From the NCBI RefSeq assembly GCF_900343145.1, contig NZ_LT996886.1, positions 1,302,001-1,366,000 of the forward strand: a stretch of DNA of 64,000 bases, read 5' to 3'. Positions within the stretch are counted from its first letter, which is position 1. Every line of letters starts with the position of its first letter. The translations under genes and the position numbers were made by a program. The notes beneath the pieces were generated by a model. That model was not told where the DNA came from and made no database searches. It saw only the letters and a program-made list of their open reading frames with translations. This document shows, piece after piece, positions 15,028 to 23,064 of the stretch. The DNA is from Tessaracoccus timonensis. GTDB lineage: Bacteria > Actinomycetota > Actinomycetes > Propionibacteriales > Propionibacteriaceae.

Positions 15028-16932
15028 TCAGGAGAGCACCTTCTGCACCAGCGGCCCGGCCGCGGAGCCGCCCGAGCTGCCCTCCTCGACGAACGCCGCG
15101 ACGGCGTACTTGTCGTTGTAGGCGATCATCCAGGCGTGCGTCTTCAGCGCACCGCGCTTGCCGAACTCGGCGGTGCCCGACTTCGCGCCCGTCGCCACGC
15201 CCTTCAGCGCGGTGCCGGTGCCGTAGTCGACGGTGGCGGTCATCATCTTCTGCAGCTCCGCAGCCTCCGCCCCGGTGAGAGGTTTCGCCGTCGACTTCGC
15301 CTGATGCCCTTCGACGAGCCAAGGAATCACCGTCTCACCCTTCGCCACCGACGCGGCCACCGCGGCCATGCCGAGCGGCGACATCGTCACCTGCCCCTGC
15401 CCGATCATCGACGCGGCCCGGTCGAGATCGGCCTTGGGGTCGACGGTGCCGAAGTACGAGCGGAACCCCGCGTCGTAGTCCACCCCCACACCGAGCGAGG
15501 CAGCGGCGTCGTGCAGCTCGGCGTTCGTCACCTTGCTCGACGCCTTCGTGAACGCGGTGTTGCACGAGTGGGCCACGGCGTCGGCCAAGGTGATCTTGCC
15601 CGTGTGTGAATAGCCCGAATAGTTGTGGAAGACGTGGCTGCCCATGGAATGCGTCGCCGGACATTCGACGGTGGATCCTGCCGTGCTGCCCTTGCGCACC
15701 AGCGCGAGGGCTGAGGCGATCTTGAACGTGGAGCCGGGTGCGTACTTACCGAAGGTGGCGTACGGGAAGTCGCCCGCGTCCTTCGAATTCGCGGCCGCCG
15801 CGATGCCGCCGGTGGCCACGTCGATGACGACGATCGACGCCACCCCGGATTGGCTACTCAGCGCATCCTCGGCCTTCTGCTGCATGTCTCGATCGAGCGA
15901 GAGCTTGATGGGCGCGCCGACCGACTGCTCCTGGCTGAACACCACGATTGGGTCGAGCTTCTCCGTCGCATCCTTGCGCTGCACGAACTCGACGCGCACC
16001 CCGGGCACCCCGCCGAGTTGCTCGTTGTACCGCGACTGCAGGCCGCTGAGCCCAACCACGTCGTTCCGCGAGAGTTTCCCGTCGGACTTCTCAATCATCT
16101 CCGCAGTGGGCTTCCCGACGGTACCGAGCAGGCTGGCTGCGAACCCGCCGGTGGGGCCCTGCGTCGACTTGATCTCGCGCACGTACAGCCCCGGCACGTC
16201 GTTCACCTCGGCGGGGATGTCCTGCTGCCTCAGCGTCGCAGCCACCACGAACTGCTTCTCACCGCCGGCCATCAGTTTCTTCTCGTACGCGGCCGCGTCG
16301 ATACGTAGGATGCGCGCGAGATGACGGGCGGCCTCCTGCCATATGCCCTTGTCAGCGCTCGATTTGTCGATGCCGACCTCAAACAGCGAGATCTCCTCGG
16401 CGAGTGCCACGCCATCCTTGTCGTTGATGGGCGCGCGCGCTGGACGAGTGACGACGCGGCGCATGCGGTTGCTGGAGGTGAGCCGCGAGTGAATGATCGA
16501 CGGCGACCACTCCAGTCGCCACTGGTCGCTCACCCACTTCATGGTGGCCTCGGAACTGTACGTCCAGGGATGGACACCGACGTCGAGGCTGAACTGCAGC
16601 GGGATGACCGCCGCGCGCTCGTCGGCCTTGTAACCGACCTTGCCCACCTTCACCTTCGGCTTGATGCCGTCCATACCGGCAAAGATCGTCTCGAGCTCAT
16701 CTTGTGCGCTTTGCCCGTTCGACTGCATCGGCACCTTCGAGATGTCCAGCGCCTCGAGCGCCTTCGCGAGCGCCGCCGCCGCATCGTCGGCGGAGGGCAC
16801 GCCTTGCGGCGGTGCAGCTTGCGCCCCCGAGGGCAGCGGGGCCGACGGCGTCTCGTTGCCTCCTGGCTCGCTCGAGCATCCGGCGAGCAGCAATAGCGCG
16901 ACGAGCCCCGTCGCTGTCCAACGTCGAATCAC
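15028..16932 (-). CDS. Class B penicillin-binding protein with MecA-type N-terminal domain (lipoprotein)
   Basis: 634 residues from GTG 16932 with GGGAGG five bases upstream; the longer frame to 16977 adds a non-signal extension. A lipoprotein signal ends LLLLAGC. Residues ~45-165 resemble the NTF2-like MecA_N domain, followed by a dimerisation part. The transpeptidase domain has APGSTFK (Ser near residue 399), SCN (near 453) and KSGTAEFG (near 583), where the usual KTG is KSG. It cross-links peptidoglycan on the outer membrane face. Convergent with the aldo/keto reductase gene. Confidence 0.9.
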   Translation of the reverse strand: MIRRWTATGLVALLLLAGCSSEPGGNETPSAPLPSGAQAAPPQGVPSADDAAAALAKALEALDISKVPMQSNGQSAQDELETIFAGMDGIKPKVKVGKVGYKADERAAVIPLQFSLDVGVHPWTYSSEATMKWVSDQWRLEWSPSIIHSRLTSSNRMRRVVTRPARAPINDKDGVALAEEISLFEVGIDKSSADKGIWQEAARHLARILRIDAAAYEKKLMAGGEKQFVVAATLRQQDIPAEVNDVPGLYVREIKSTQGPTGGFAASLLGTVGKPTAEMIEKSDGKLSRNDVVGLSGLQSRYNEQLGGVPGVRVEFVQRKDATEKLDPIVVFSQEQSVGAPIKLSLDRDMQQKAEDALSSQSGVASIVVIDVATGGIAAAANSKDAGDFPYATFGKYAPGSTFKIASALALVRKGSTAGSTVECPATHSMGSHVFHNYSGYSHTGKITLADAVAHSCNTAFTKASSKVTNAELHDAAASLGVGVDYDAGFRSYFGTVDPKADLDRAASMIGQGQVTMSPLGMAAVAASVAKGETVIPWLVEGHQAKSTAKPLTGAEAAELQKMMTATVDYGTGTALKGVATGAKSGTAEFGKRGALKTHAWMIAYNDKYAVAAFVEEGSSGGSAAGPLVQKVLS

Positions 16933-17062
16933 GGTGACCTCCCGCACCCAGAATATGTCAGCTATCCGGTCACTCACTGGGGTGAGCTACCCTGGAAGGG
17001 TGCACCCAGGGCCGACGCCCTGCTGAACCCGTGTCGCGACATCAAGAGGAAGTCACTCCACT

Positions 17063-18247
17063 TTGACCGAGATTACTCCCGCCATCTGGGCCATCACCCT
17101 CGTCGTCATCGGCGGCCTGCTGGTCTTTGATTTCGTCTTCCACGTTCGTAAAGCGCATATCCCGACGTTGAAGGAGGCGGCCATCTGGTCGGCCATTTAC
17201 GTCGGCATCGCAATTATCTTCGGCTTCGTCCTGATGTATGGGCTTGACCACCAAACCGGAATCGAGTACTTCAACGGCTACATCCTGGAAAAAGCGCTGA
17301 GCGTTGACAACCTTTTTGTGTTCCTGGTCATCATCGGCAGCTTCAAAGTGCCACGTGAAGATCAGCAGAAGGTGCTGCTATTCGGCATCGTGTTCGCTCT
17401 CATTACCCGAAGCCTATTCATCTTCGCAGGTAAGGCTCTCATTGATGCCTTCCAGTGGATGTTCTACATCTTCGGCGCGTTCTTGCTCTGGACTGCCATC
17501 CACATGCTGATGCCGGAGAAGGAAGACAGCGACGAGGCGAACAACTTCATCATCCGAACGGTGAAGAAATTCGTCCACACTTCTGACCAGTACGACGGTG
17601 ACAAGCTGTTCACCTACGTTGACGGCAAGCGCGTGCTCACCCCGATGCTGCTCGTGATGCTCGCCATCGGCGGCACCGATATCCTCTTCGCGTTCGACTC
17701 CATTCCAGCCATTTACGGCGTCACTCAAAATGTGTACCTGGTGTTCACCGCAACGGCATTTTCGCTCATGGGTCTACGCCAGCTGTACTTCCTCATCGAT
17801 GGATTCTTGGATCGCCTCGTCTACCTGAAGTTTGGTCTCACCGCCATTCTCGCCTTCATCGGCGTGAAGCTCATCATCCACGCGATGCACGAAAACGATG
17901 TGCCGTTCATCAACGATGGCGAACCCATCCACGTGATCCCCGAGATCGGCGCCTACACCTCGCTGTACGTCATCTTGATTATCTTGGTGCTCACCATCGT
18001 CGGCTCGCTGCTGACCCCGTCGGGCAAAGCACTCTCGACGGCCTCCGCGCTGCACCGCGAGGCGACGGCCTACGTGCAGTCGGTCGGGCAGTACTCGAAC
18101 GTCGAGCGCTACGAACAGTACGAGAAAATCCTTCGGCTTGAGCGGAAGCTGGCAGGCCTCCACAGCAAGCACGTCGACAAGCACGCCAAGGATGACCACG
18201 ACGAGGTCGTCGCCCAAGCGCACGCCCTGCGCGCGCAGGGAAGGTAG
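17063..18247 (+). CDS. TerC/Alx family integral membrane protein
   Basis: 394 residues with about eight hydrophobic segments. Typical TerC blocks are LEKALSVDNLFVFLVIIGSF near residue 75, LFAFDSIPAIYGVTQN near 211 and a central SLMGLRQLYFLIDG. The acidic residues in the membrane segments are those linked with metal-ion (Mn2+) handling in relatives. A hydrophilic C-terminal tail follows. The start is TTG 17063, with AAGAGGAAG about ten bases upstream; no in-frame ATG or GTG gives a complete first helix. The MFS gene starts five bases after the stop. Confidence 0.88.
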   Translation: MTEITPAIWAITLVVIGGLLVFDFVFHVRKAHIPTLKEAAIWSAIYVGIAIIFGFVLMYGLDHQTGIEYFNGYILEKALSVDNLFVFLVIIGSFKVPREDQQKVLLFGIVFALITRSLFIFAGKALIDAFQWMFYIFGAFLLWTAIHMLMPEKEDSDEANNFIIRTVKKFVHTSDQYDGDKLFTYVDGKRVLTPMLLVMLAIGGTDILFAFDSIPAIYGVTQNVYLVFTATAFSLMGLRQLYFLIDGFLDRLVYLKFGLTAILAFIGVKLIIHAMHENDVPFINDGEPIHVIPEIGAYTSLYVILIILVLTIVGSLLTPSGKALSTASALHREATAYVQSVGQYSNVERYEQYEKILRLERKLAGLHSKHVDKHAKDDHDEVVAQAHALRAQGR

Positions 18248-18252
18248 CGTCT

Positions 18253-19581
18253 ATGGAGTTGTGGCGCGCGCTGAAACGGCTGTGGGTGCGCGACGAGTTC
18301 CGTCGCCTGCTCGTGCTTCGCCTCACCGCCCAAACCGCCGACGGCACACTCCAGGTGGGCATGGCCAGCTACGTGCTGTTCTCGCCCCAGTCCCAGCCCG
18401 ACGCCGGCGCCATCGCGGCGGTGCTCGCCATCTCGCTGTTGCCATTCACACTGCTCGGGCCGTTCGTTTCTCCGCTGCTCGACCGTTGGTCGCGACGCGA
18501 CGTCGCGTTGTGGTCGAACGTCATCCGGGCAGTGTTGACGCTCATCATCGCAGGCATCGTCTTTGTGAACTGGACGAGCGGAGCTGGCACCACGACGCTG
18601 ATGGTGCTGTTGCTCGTCGCGCTCAGCCTCAACCGATTCATGCTCGCCGGACTGTCTGCCGGTATGCACCACACCGTCTCCCCGCGTGAATACCTGTCGG
18701 CCTCGTCGATCATCCCGATGGTGGGGCCGCTCGGGGTAGTCGTCGGTGGCGCGGTCGGCCTCGGCATCCGGCTTGTGCTCGGACGATTCGTCCCCACCCA
18801 CGTCGCCGACGCGGTGATCTTCGTCGTCGCAGCGGCCGTGTTTGTGTGGTCAGCGCTGGCGGCGACGACGTTCTCGCGCGGCGCGCTCGGCCCCGACGAC
18901 CAGGAGGAGCTGCCGTCGATGCGCCACGTGCTGCGCGGGCTCGGCGCCGCGAGCGCGCACCTGTGGCAGCGCAAGTCCGCGCTGCTCGGGCTCGTCGATA
19001 TGGCGGTGACGCGCTTCCTCTTCGGATTGGTGTCCGTCGCGCTCATCTTGGTGGCCCGCAACCGGTGGCATCCCGTCACCGAGCCCGATGCCGCGCTCGT
19101 CGACCTCGGAGTCTGGGGCGCGATGACCGGCGCCGGCTTCCTGCTCGCCGCAGTCGTCGTGCCCTCCTCGGTGAGCCGTGTCGGGCTCCGCACCACCCTC
19201 GTCGCGCTGCTCTCTCTCGGCGCGGCGTCCACCCTGGTCGTGACGTTTTCAGATGGCCGATGGGTGCTGTTCGGCATGAGCTTCGTCGTCGGGTTGGTGA
19301 CGCAGGCGGTGAAGGTATGCGTCGACGGACTCGTGCACGCCCACATCGACGAGACGTACAAAGGCCGCGTGTTCACGTTCTACGACATGGGCTTCAACGG
19401 TGCCTACGTGCTCGCCGCAGTGGTGGCCATGTTTGCGCTCCCCGCCGACGGCGTCTCATCGCCGGCGTTTGCCGCCATGACGGCGCTCTTCGTCGTACTC
19501 GCGGCGCTGACGGCCTGGGGCGCGGCGAGGATCACCGTCGCAGAGTTCGAGCGCGGTTCGGAAGATCTCGCCCGGACGTAA
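18253..19581 (+). CDS. MFS transporter
   Basis: 442 residues with 11-12 predicted membrane helices. The first hydrophobic stretch is VLRLTAQTADGTLQVGMASYVLF, and the loop LLDRWSRRDVALWSN near residue 78 corresponds to the MFS loop 2-3 motif. Paired six-helix halves are separated by a cytoplasmic loop near residue 215 (DDQEELPSMRHVL). The substrate is not predictable. The tight spacing to terC suggests an operon that ends with the small DLW-39-like gene. Confidence 0.82.
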   Translation: MELWRALKRLWVRDEFRRLLVLRLTAQTADGTLQVGMASYVLFSPQSQPDAGAIAAVLAISLLPFTLLGPFVSPLLDRWSRRDVALWSNVIRAVLTLIIAGIVFVNWTSGAGTTTLMVLLLVALSLNRFMLAGLSAGMHHTVSPREYLSASSIIPMVGPLGVVVGGAVGLGIRLVLGRFVPTHVADAVIFVVAAAVFVWSALAATTFSRGALGPDDQEELPSMRHVLRGLGAASAHLWQRKSALLGLVDMAVTRFLFGLVSVALILVARNRWHPVTEPDAALVDLGVWGAMTGAGFLLAAVVVPSSVSRVGLRTTLVALLSLGAASTLVVTFSDGRWVLFGMSFVVGLVTQAVKVCVDGLVHAHIDETYKGRVFTFYDMGFNGAYVLAAVVAMFALPADGVSSPAFAAMTALFVVLAALTAWGAARITVAEFERGSEDLART

Positions 19582-19601
19582 CTGGCGGGTAGGCTGGGGC
19601 C

Positions 19602-19721
19602 ATGAAGCGCAAGCTGCTGTTGTTCCTCGCCATGATCACTGTTGTGTTGACCATCTTCGGCGCCATCGACAAAGTGGAAGCCAAGCGGCGGCGCGAGCTG
19701 TGGGCGGAAGCCACCGACTAA
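19602..19721 (+). CDS. DLW-39-like small protein
   Basis: 39 residues: MKRKLLLFLAMITVVLTIFG, then IDKVEAKRRRELWAEATD. A short hydrophobic N-terminal helix is followed by a basic segment and the terminal (D/E)LWAEATD that defines the actinobacterial DLW-39 family. AGGCTGGGGCC precedes the ATG. The gene lies 20 bp after the MFS gene and before the convergent galE. Function unknown; probably membrane-anchored. Confidence 0.7.
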   Translation: MKRKLLLFLAMITVVLTIFGAIDKVEAKRRRELWAEATD

Positions 19722-19744
19722 GCCCGCACCTCCGCGGCTGAGGG

Positions 19745-20734
19745 TCAGTACCCGAGCATCTTCTTGCGCTCGGGCAGCCAAGCGATGGCGTCGCGTACCG
19801 CGTCGGTTTCAGAGAGCTTGGCCTCCCAGCCGAGCACATCCTTGGCCTTCTGCGAGACGGTGTAGACGCCCGCGACGTCGCCGGGGCGCGGCGGGCCGAA
19901 CGTGACCTGCAGTGGGTCGCCCGAGATCTCCTCGAAGCTCGCGGCGAGTTCCTTCACCGTGACGCCGTTGCCGGTGCCGATGTTGAACACCTGGTACGGC
20001 TCGCTGGCGGTGGCCTCGTCGAAGTGCTCCAGCGCGGCGACGTGCGCCTGGGCGAGGTCCCAGACGTGGATGTAATCGCGGATGCCGGAGCCGTCGCGGG
20101 TGGGCCAATCCACGCCGGTGACGGTGAACGTCTCATGCTTCTGCCACGCCTCGAGCAGCTTTGCGAGCACGTGGGTGGGGTGCTCGAGCTGCTGGCCGGA
20201 GCGGAGCTTCGGGTCGGTGCCGATGGGATTGAAATACCTGAGCGAGAGTACGCGCATGTCGGACGCCTTCGTGAAGTCCTCCAAAATGAGTTCGACGAGG
20301 TACTTCGTCTTCGCGTATGGCGAGTTGGGGCTCAGCGGCGACTGCTCCGTCACGACGAAGTTCTCGTCGGGTGCGTAGATCGACGCAGACGACGAGAACA
20401 GGAATCGCTTGTTCCCGTTGCGTTCGAGCGCTTCAAGCAGCTTCACCGTCTTGCCGACATTGTTGTCGTAGTAGCCGAGCGGATCGGCCACCGATTCTGG
20501 GACGACGATCTTCGCTGCGCAGTGCACCACCGCGTCGATGTGGTGCTCCGAGAAAATCTGGTCGACGAGAGCGCCGTCGGCGATGTCTCCCTCGTACAGC
20601 GGTCGGTCTTGGATGAACTCGCGCTTGCCGGTGGAGAAATCGTCGAGGATAACCACGTCGTGACCTGCGTCTTCGCAGGCGGAGGCCACAGTGGAGCCGA
20701 TGTATCCGGCGCCGCCAGTGATGAGAATCTTCAT
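19745..20734 (-). CDS. galE: UDP-glucose 4-epimerase
   Basis: 329 residues of the extended SDR family. Visible are the NAD loop GGAGYIGS at residues 7-14, DDFSTGKREF near 33, SSSASIYAP near 118, the catalytic YAKTKYLVE near 142, and RYFNPIGTDP and RDYIHVWDLAQAHV. It interconverts UDP-glucose and UDP-galactose for galactose use and cell-wall polysaccharides. ATG 20734 was chosen because the 15-residue extension to 20779 reaches into palindrome A copy 3. Confidence 0.92.
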   Translation of the reverse strand: MKILITGGAGYIGSTVASACEDAGHDVVILDDFSTGKREFIQDRPLYEGDIADGALVDQIFSEHHIDAVVHCAAKIVVPESVADPLGYYDNNVGKTVKLLEALERNGNKRFLFSSSASIYAPDENFVVTEQSPLSPNSPYAKTKYLVELILEDFTKASDMRVLSLRYFNPIGTDPKLRSGQQLEHPTHVLAKLLEAWQKHETFTVTGVDWPTRDGSGIRDYIHVWDLAQAHVAALEHFDEATASEPYQVFNIGTGNGVTVKELAASFEEISGDPLQVTFGPPRPGDVAGVYTVSQKAKDVLGWEAKLSETDAVRDAIAWLPERKKMLGY

Positions 20735-20777
20735 GGTGTTGAGCCTACATGGCCGACATCTGCGGCGATCGGCGGCC

Positions 20778-20829
20778 AAGATAGATCAAGTTCGTGGTGG
20801 GTAGACGAGCCACGAACTTGATCTATCTT
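20778..20829. repeat. Palindrome family A, copy 3
   Basis: Perfect 20-bp arms with spacer TGGGTAGACGAG, identical in orientation to the copy at 10760. It lies 44 bp upstream of galE, and its last base is the third base of the PIN-toxin stop codon, so it forms the immediate 3' end of the toxin message. Confidence 0.9.
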
Positions 20830-21263
20830 TACCGATCGGTGGGCTCGTGGCTGAGGTTGCGTCGAACGGGCCGCAGATCGAGCCCCTCGATGTGAGCGAA
20901 GTCGTCGGGGTTCGCAGTGTGAAGAGGAATTTGCTGCGAGATGGCAACCGCGGCGATCAGCGCGTCGTAGCCACGTGCTGCTGGCTTGCGGCCCGAGGCG
21001 CGCAGCGATGCAGCCACCATGCCGAAGGAGCGCGCAGCAGCGGCGTCGAAGGGGAGGGGCTCGAAGGTCGCCTCCGCCAGTTGCAGCACCTGCTGCCGGT
21101 GCGCCCGCTCTGTTGGGTCAGCGGCTACGAGCGGACCGACGGACAACTGGGCGAGCGTGATGGCGCTGATCAGCGGGACTTCCGGGAGATCGTCGGGTTC
21201 GACGTGAGCGAGGTCGATCACCAGATTCGTGTCGAGTAGCCCTGCTCCTTGGGGGACGGTCAC
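20829..21263 (-). CDS. PIN-domain (VapC-type) toxin
   Basis: 144 residues. The PIN nuclease acid cluster is visible as LLDTNLVIDL (first Asp near residue 10), the central ISAITLAQLSVGP (Glu replaced by Gln-containing ITLAQL), GYDALIAAVA (Asp near 99) and HTANPDDF near 115. VapC toxins cleave specific RNAs with Mg2+. GTG 21263 overlaps the antitoxin stop by four bases (GTGA), so the two are translationally coupled. The substitution at the second acidic position may lower activity. Confidence 0.82.
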   Translation of the reverse strand: MTVPQGAGLLDTNLVIDLAHVEPDDLPEVPLISAITLAQLSVGPLVAADPTERAHRQQVLQLAEATFEPLPFDAAAARSFGMVAASLRASGRKPAARGYDALIAAVAISQQIPLHTANPDDFAHIEGLDLRPVRRNLSHEPTDR

Positions 21264-21493
21264 AGCGACCAGTCCAGCATGTCGTCGACATCTCGCTGGA
21301 ACTGCTCGGCATCAATCGTCGGCAGGGCTGCCCAACGATGTAGCAACCGCTCTCGACGCAGCGGCGTCTTGCGCAGTGGAATGACCTGCGCCACAGGCTC
21401 ACCGTCTTTGGTGACCACGACGCTCTCGCCCTGCTGTACGCGTTTCAGCAGGGCGGCGCTGTTGTTGCGCAGCTCGCGAACCGGAACACTCAT
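21260..21493 (-). CDS. Phd/YefM-family antitoxin
   Basis: 77 residues. The N-terminal MSVPVRELRNNSAALLKRVQQGESVVVTKDGEPVAQVIPL is the standard Phd/YefM DNA-binding fold, and the C-terminal ~30 residues are the toxin-binding tail (FQRDVDDMLDWSL). It should neutralise the downstream PIN toxin and repress the pair at the palindrome just upstream of its ATG. Confidence 0.88.
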   Translation of the reverse strand: MSVPVRELRNNSAALLKRVQQGESVVVTKDGEPVAQVIPLRKTPLRRERLLHRWAALPTIDAEQFQRDVDDMLDWSL

Positions 21494-21502
21494 GCACGGA
21501 GT

Positions 21503-21518
21503 GTATCATCCGTGATAC
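21503..21518 (-). promoter_or_regulatory. Operator palindrome of the toxin-antitoxin pair
   Basis: GTATCATCCGTGATAC: 6-bp arms GTATCA/TGATAC with a 4-bp centre, ten bases upstream of the antitoxin ATG. Its position at the expected start of transcription fits autoregulation by the Phd-type antitoxin. Confidence 0.6.
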
Positions 21519-21528
21519 GCGTCGATTG

Positions 21529-22152
21529 TTACCAGCCGCGGGCCTCCCACTCGTCGACGTGCGGCGCTTCGGCACCGATGGTGGTGGACTCCCCGTGCCC
21601 AGGATGCACGACGGTGTCCGCGGGCAGCGTGAACAACCGCTCGCGCAACGACGACATGACCTGCTGAAAGTCGGAGTAATCCCAGCGGGTGGCGCCCGGC
21701 CCGCCCGGGAAGAGCGTGTCACCGCTCAACACGGCGCTGAGCTCGTCGATCCGCAGCGACGTTGAGCCCGGCGTGTGTCCGGGTGTGTGCATGGCCTGGA
21801 TGGTTGCACCCGCGACGGTGAACGTCGCCCCATCTTCGAGGGGCTGGAATCCCTCTGGGCTGCCCGTGGCGTCTTCCCACAGGAAGCGGTCGGCCTCGTG
21901 CAGGTAGACGGGCGCGGGGATGCGGGAAACAAACGCAGGGGTGGCGCGTACGTGGTCCCAGTGGCCGTGGGTGAGTAGCACGGCGAGCACCTTGCGCCCG
22001 TTGACGGCGATGGAGACGGCGTCGGGGTCATGGGCCGGGTCCACCACGATCACCTCGTGGCTATCACCGACGAGCCACACGTTGTTCTCGTGTTCGGGCG
22101 GCCCGGCGGGGTCGAAGTTACCGGCTGTGACAAGCCGTTCGATCTGTGTCAT
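21529..22152 (-). CDS. MBL-fold metallo-hydrolase
   Basis: 207 residues. The metal ligand motif THGHWDH is near residue 62, with HTPGHTPGS near 126, SGDTLFPGG near 145 and HPGHGE near 186, i.e. the complete glyoxalase-II-like set. Substrate unknown; small relatives include hydroxyacylglutathione- or mycothiol-linked hydrolases. ATG 22152 has AGGAGGTACCC upstream. The end lies 36 bp from the antitoxin operator region. Confidence 0.87.
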   Translation of the reverse strand: MTQIERLVTAGNFDPAGPPEHENNVWLVGDSHEVIVVDPAHDPDAVSIAVNGRKVLAVLLTHGHWDHVRATPAFVSRIPAPVYLHEADRFLWEDATGSPEGFQPLEDGATFTVAGATIQAMHTPGHTPGSTSLRIDELSAVLSGDTLFPGGPGATRWDYSDFQQVMSSLRERLFTLPADTVVHPGHGESTTIGAEAPHVDEWEARGW

Positions 22153-22274
22153 GGGTACCTCCTGGTGGCCACTGTAGGCGCACCAGAGGTGCATTCGACG
22201 GCGCTTCTGGCGGTTTCTGCATCAGCGGCCCAATCGGAGACACGCCGAAAGGCTGCGATGAACCCCTCCGCTGC

Positions 22275-22280
22275 AATACT
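22275..22280 (+). promoter_or_regulatory. Proposed -10 box giving a leaderless A1 message
   Basis: AATACT seven bases before GTG 22288. The same hexamer at the same distance precedes the paralogous gene at 25520, within a shared CCCCTCCGCTG-AATACTG block. If that block were coding it would use the rare Ile codon ATA in both copies, which is unlikely in this genome. No ribosome site precedes the GTG. Confidence 0.5.
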
Positions 22281-22287
22281 GCAGAGC

Positions 22288-23061
22288 GTGTCCACCGACT
22301 ACTTCGACGACGACTACGACCCGCTCGCACCCATGGTCGACGCTGCCCCCGCAGACGTCGACGAGCCGGCGCGCGTCGACGATGCGTCCGAGCGCTCAAG
22401 TTCGCAGCATCCCACCGGCGTCGAGATGATCGTCGACGATGCGCTGGATGAGGAAGGCGACGGCGGAATCGGGGGCGGCAACGGTATCGTTCGGATATGG
22501 GTGGAAGACGATGGGCGGATGTCGAAGGTGCGGGTGAGCCCCGTCTGGTTTCAGCGGCTCGGCCCTGGTCAAACCCTGGAGCAGGCATTCCACGAGGCGT
22601 TTGCCAAGGCCCGCATGCGCGTCGCGGAGCGAGGCACCGTCGAATCGACGTCGTTCGATGATGCTGACTTCGGCGAGATCCCGCCACTCACGCCGGAGAA
22701 CATCTCGCTCTACGTGCGAATGATGAACGACCACCGCAAACGCTGGCTCGCGTTGGTGGAGGAGTCCGTCAAGGAGCCCCCGGCGCCAGTGCCCACCTTT
22801 CGCGGGAAGTCGGCCGGTGTCGTCGTGACGCTCACGAATGCGGGATTCCCGAGCCGGGTGGAGTTCAACCAGAAGTGGCTCGACGACGCGCAGGTCGGGT
22901 CGATCTGCATCAACGTCAGCGCGGCAGCAACCAAGGCGTACGAGCAGTTTGAGCGGTACGTCCCCGAAACGAATGAACGTGACGAGGCAATGCGGACGAT
23001 GGAGGCGGAGCAGGAGTACATGATGGCCGGCTTCTACCGTATGTTCGACCCCAGAAGGTGA
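22288..23061 (+). CDS. A1: protein with two YbaB-like segments, first gene of triad 1
   Basis: 257 residues from GTG 22288; an ATG at 22258 would add ten. The N-terminus is acidic and disordered (VSTDYFDDDYDPLAP...). Two segments resemble the YbaB/EbfC fold (strand-turn-strand then W/F-containing helix): IVRIWVEDDGRMSKVRVSP-WF near residue 66 and SAGVVVTLTNAGFPSRVEF-KWL near 175. It ends EYMMAGFYRMFDPRR. A2 at 25520 is a paralog sharing VRVSP-WF--L-PGQTL-QAF-EAF, LDDAQVGSIC-type and MAGF-R----PRR blocks. YbaB-type proteins often accompany type-VII substrate genes in actinobacteria; here the assignment is by pattern only. The B1 gene starts three bases after the stop. Confidence 0.65.
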   Translation: MSTDYFDDDYDPLAPMVDAAPADVDEPARVDDASERSSSQHPTGVEMIVDDALDEEGDGGIGGGNGIVRIWVEDDGRMSKVRVSPVWFQRLGPGQTLEQAFHEAFAKARMRVAERGTVESTSFDDADFGEIPPLTPENISLYVRMMNDHRKRWLALVEESVKEPPAPVPTFRGKSAGVVVTLTNAGFPSRVEFNQKWLDDAQVGSICINVSAAATKAYEQFERYVPETNERDEAMRTMEAEQEYMMAGFYRMFDPRR

Positions 23062-23064
23062 GCG

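Noticed and set aside
16978-17062. Manganese (yybP-ykoY) riboswitch before terC
   Set aside because: TerC genes often follow one, but the conserved loops could not be found in this 85-bp leader.
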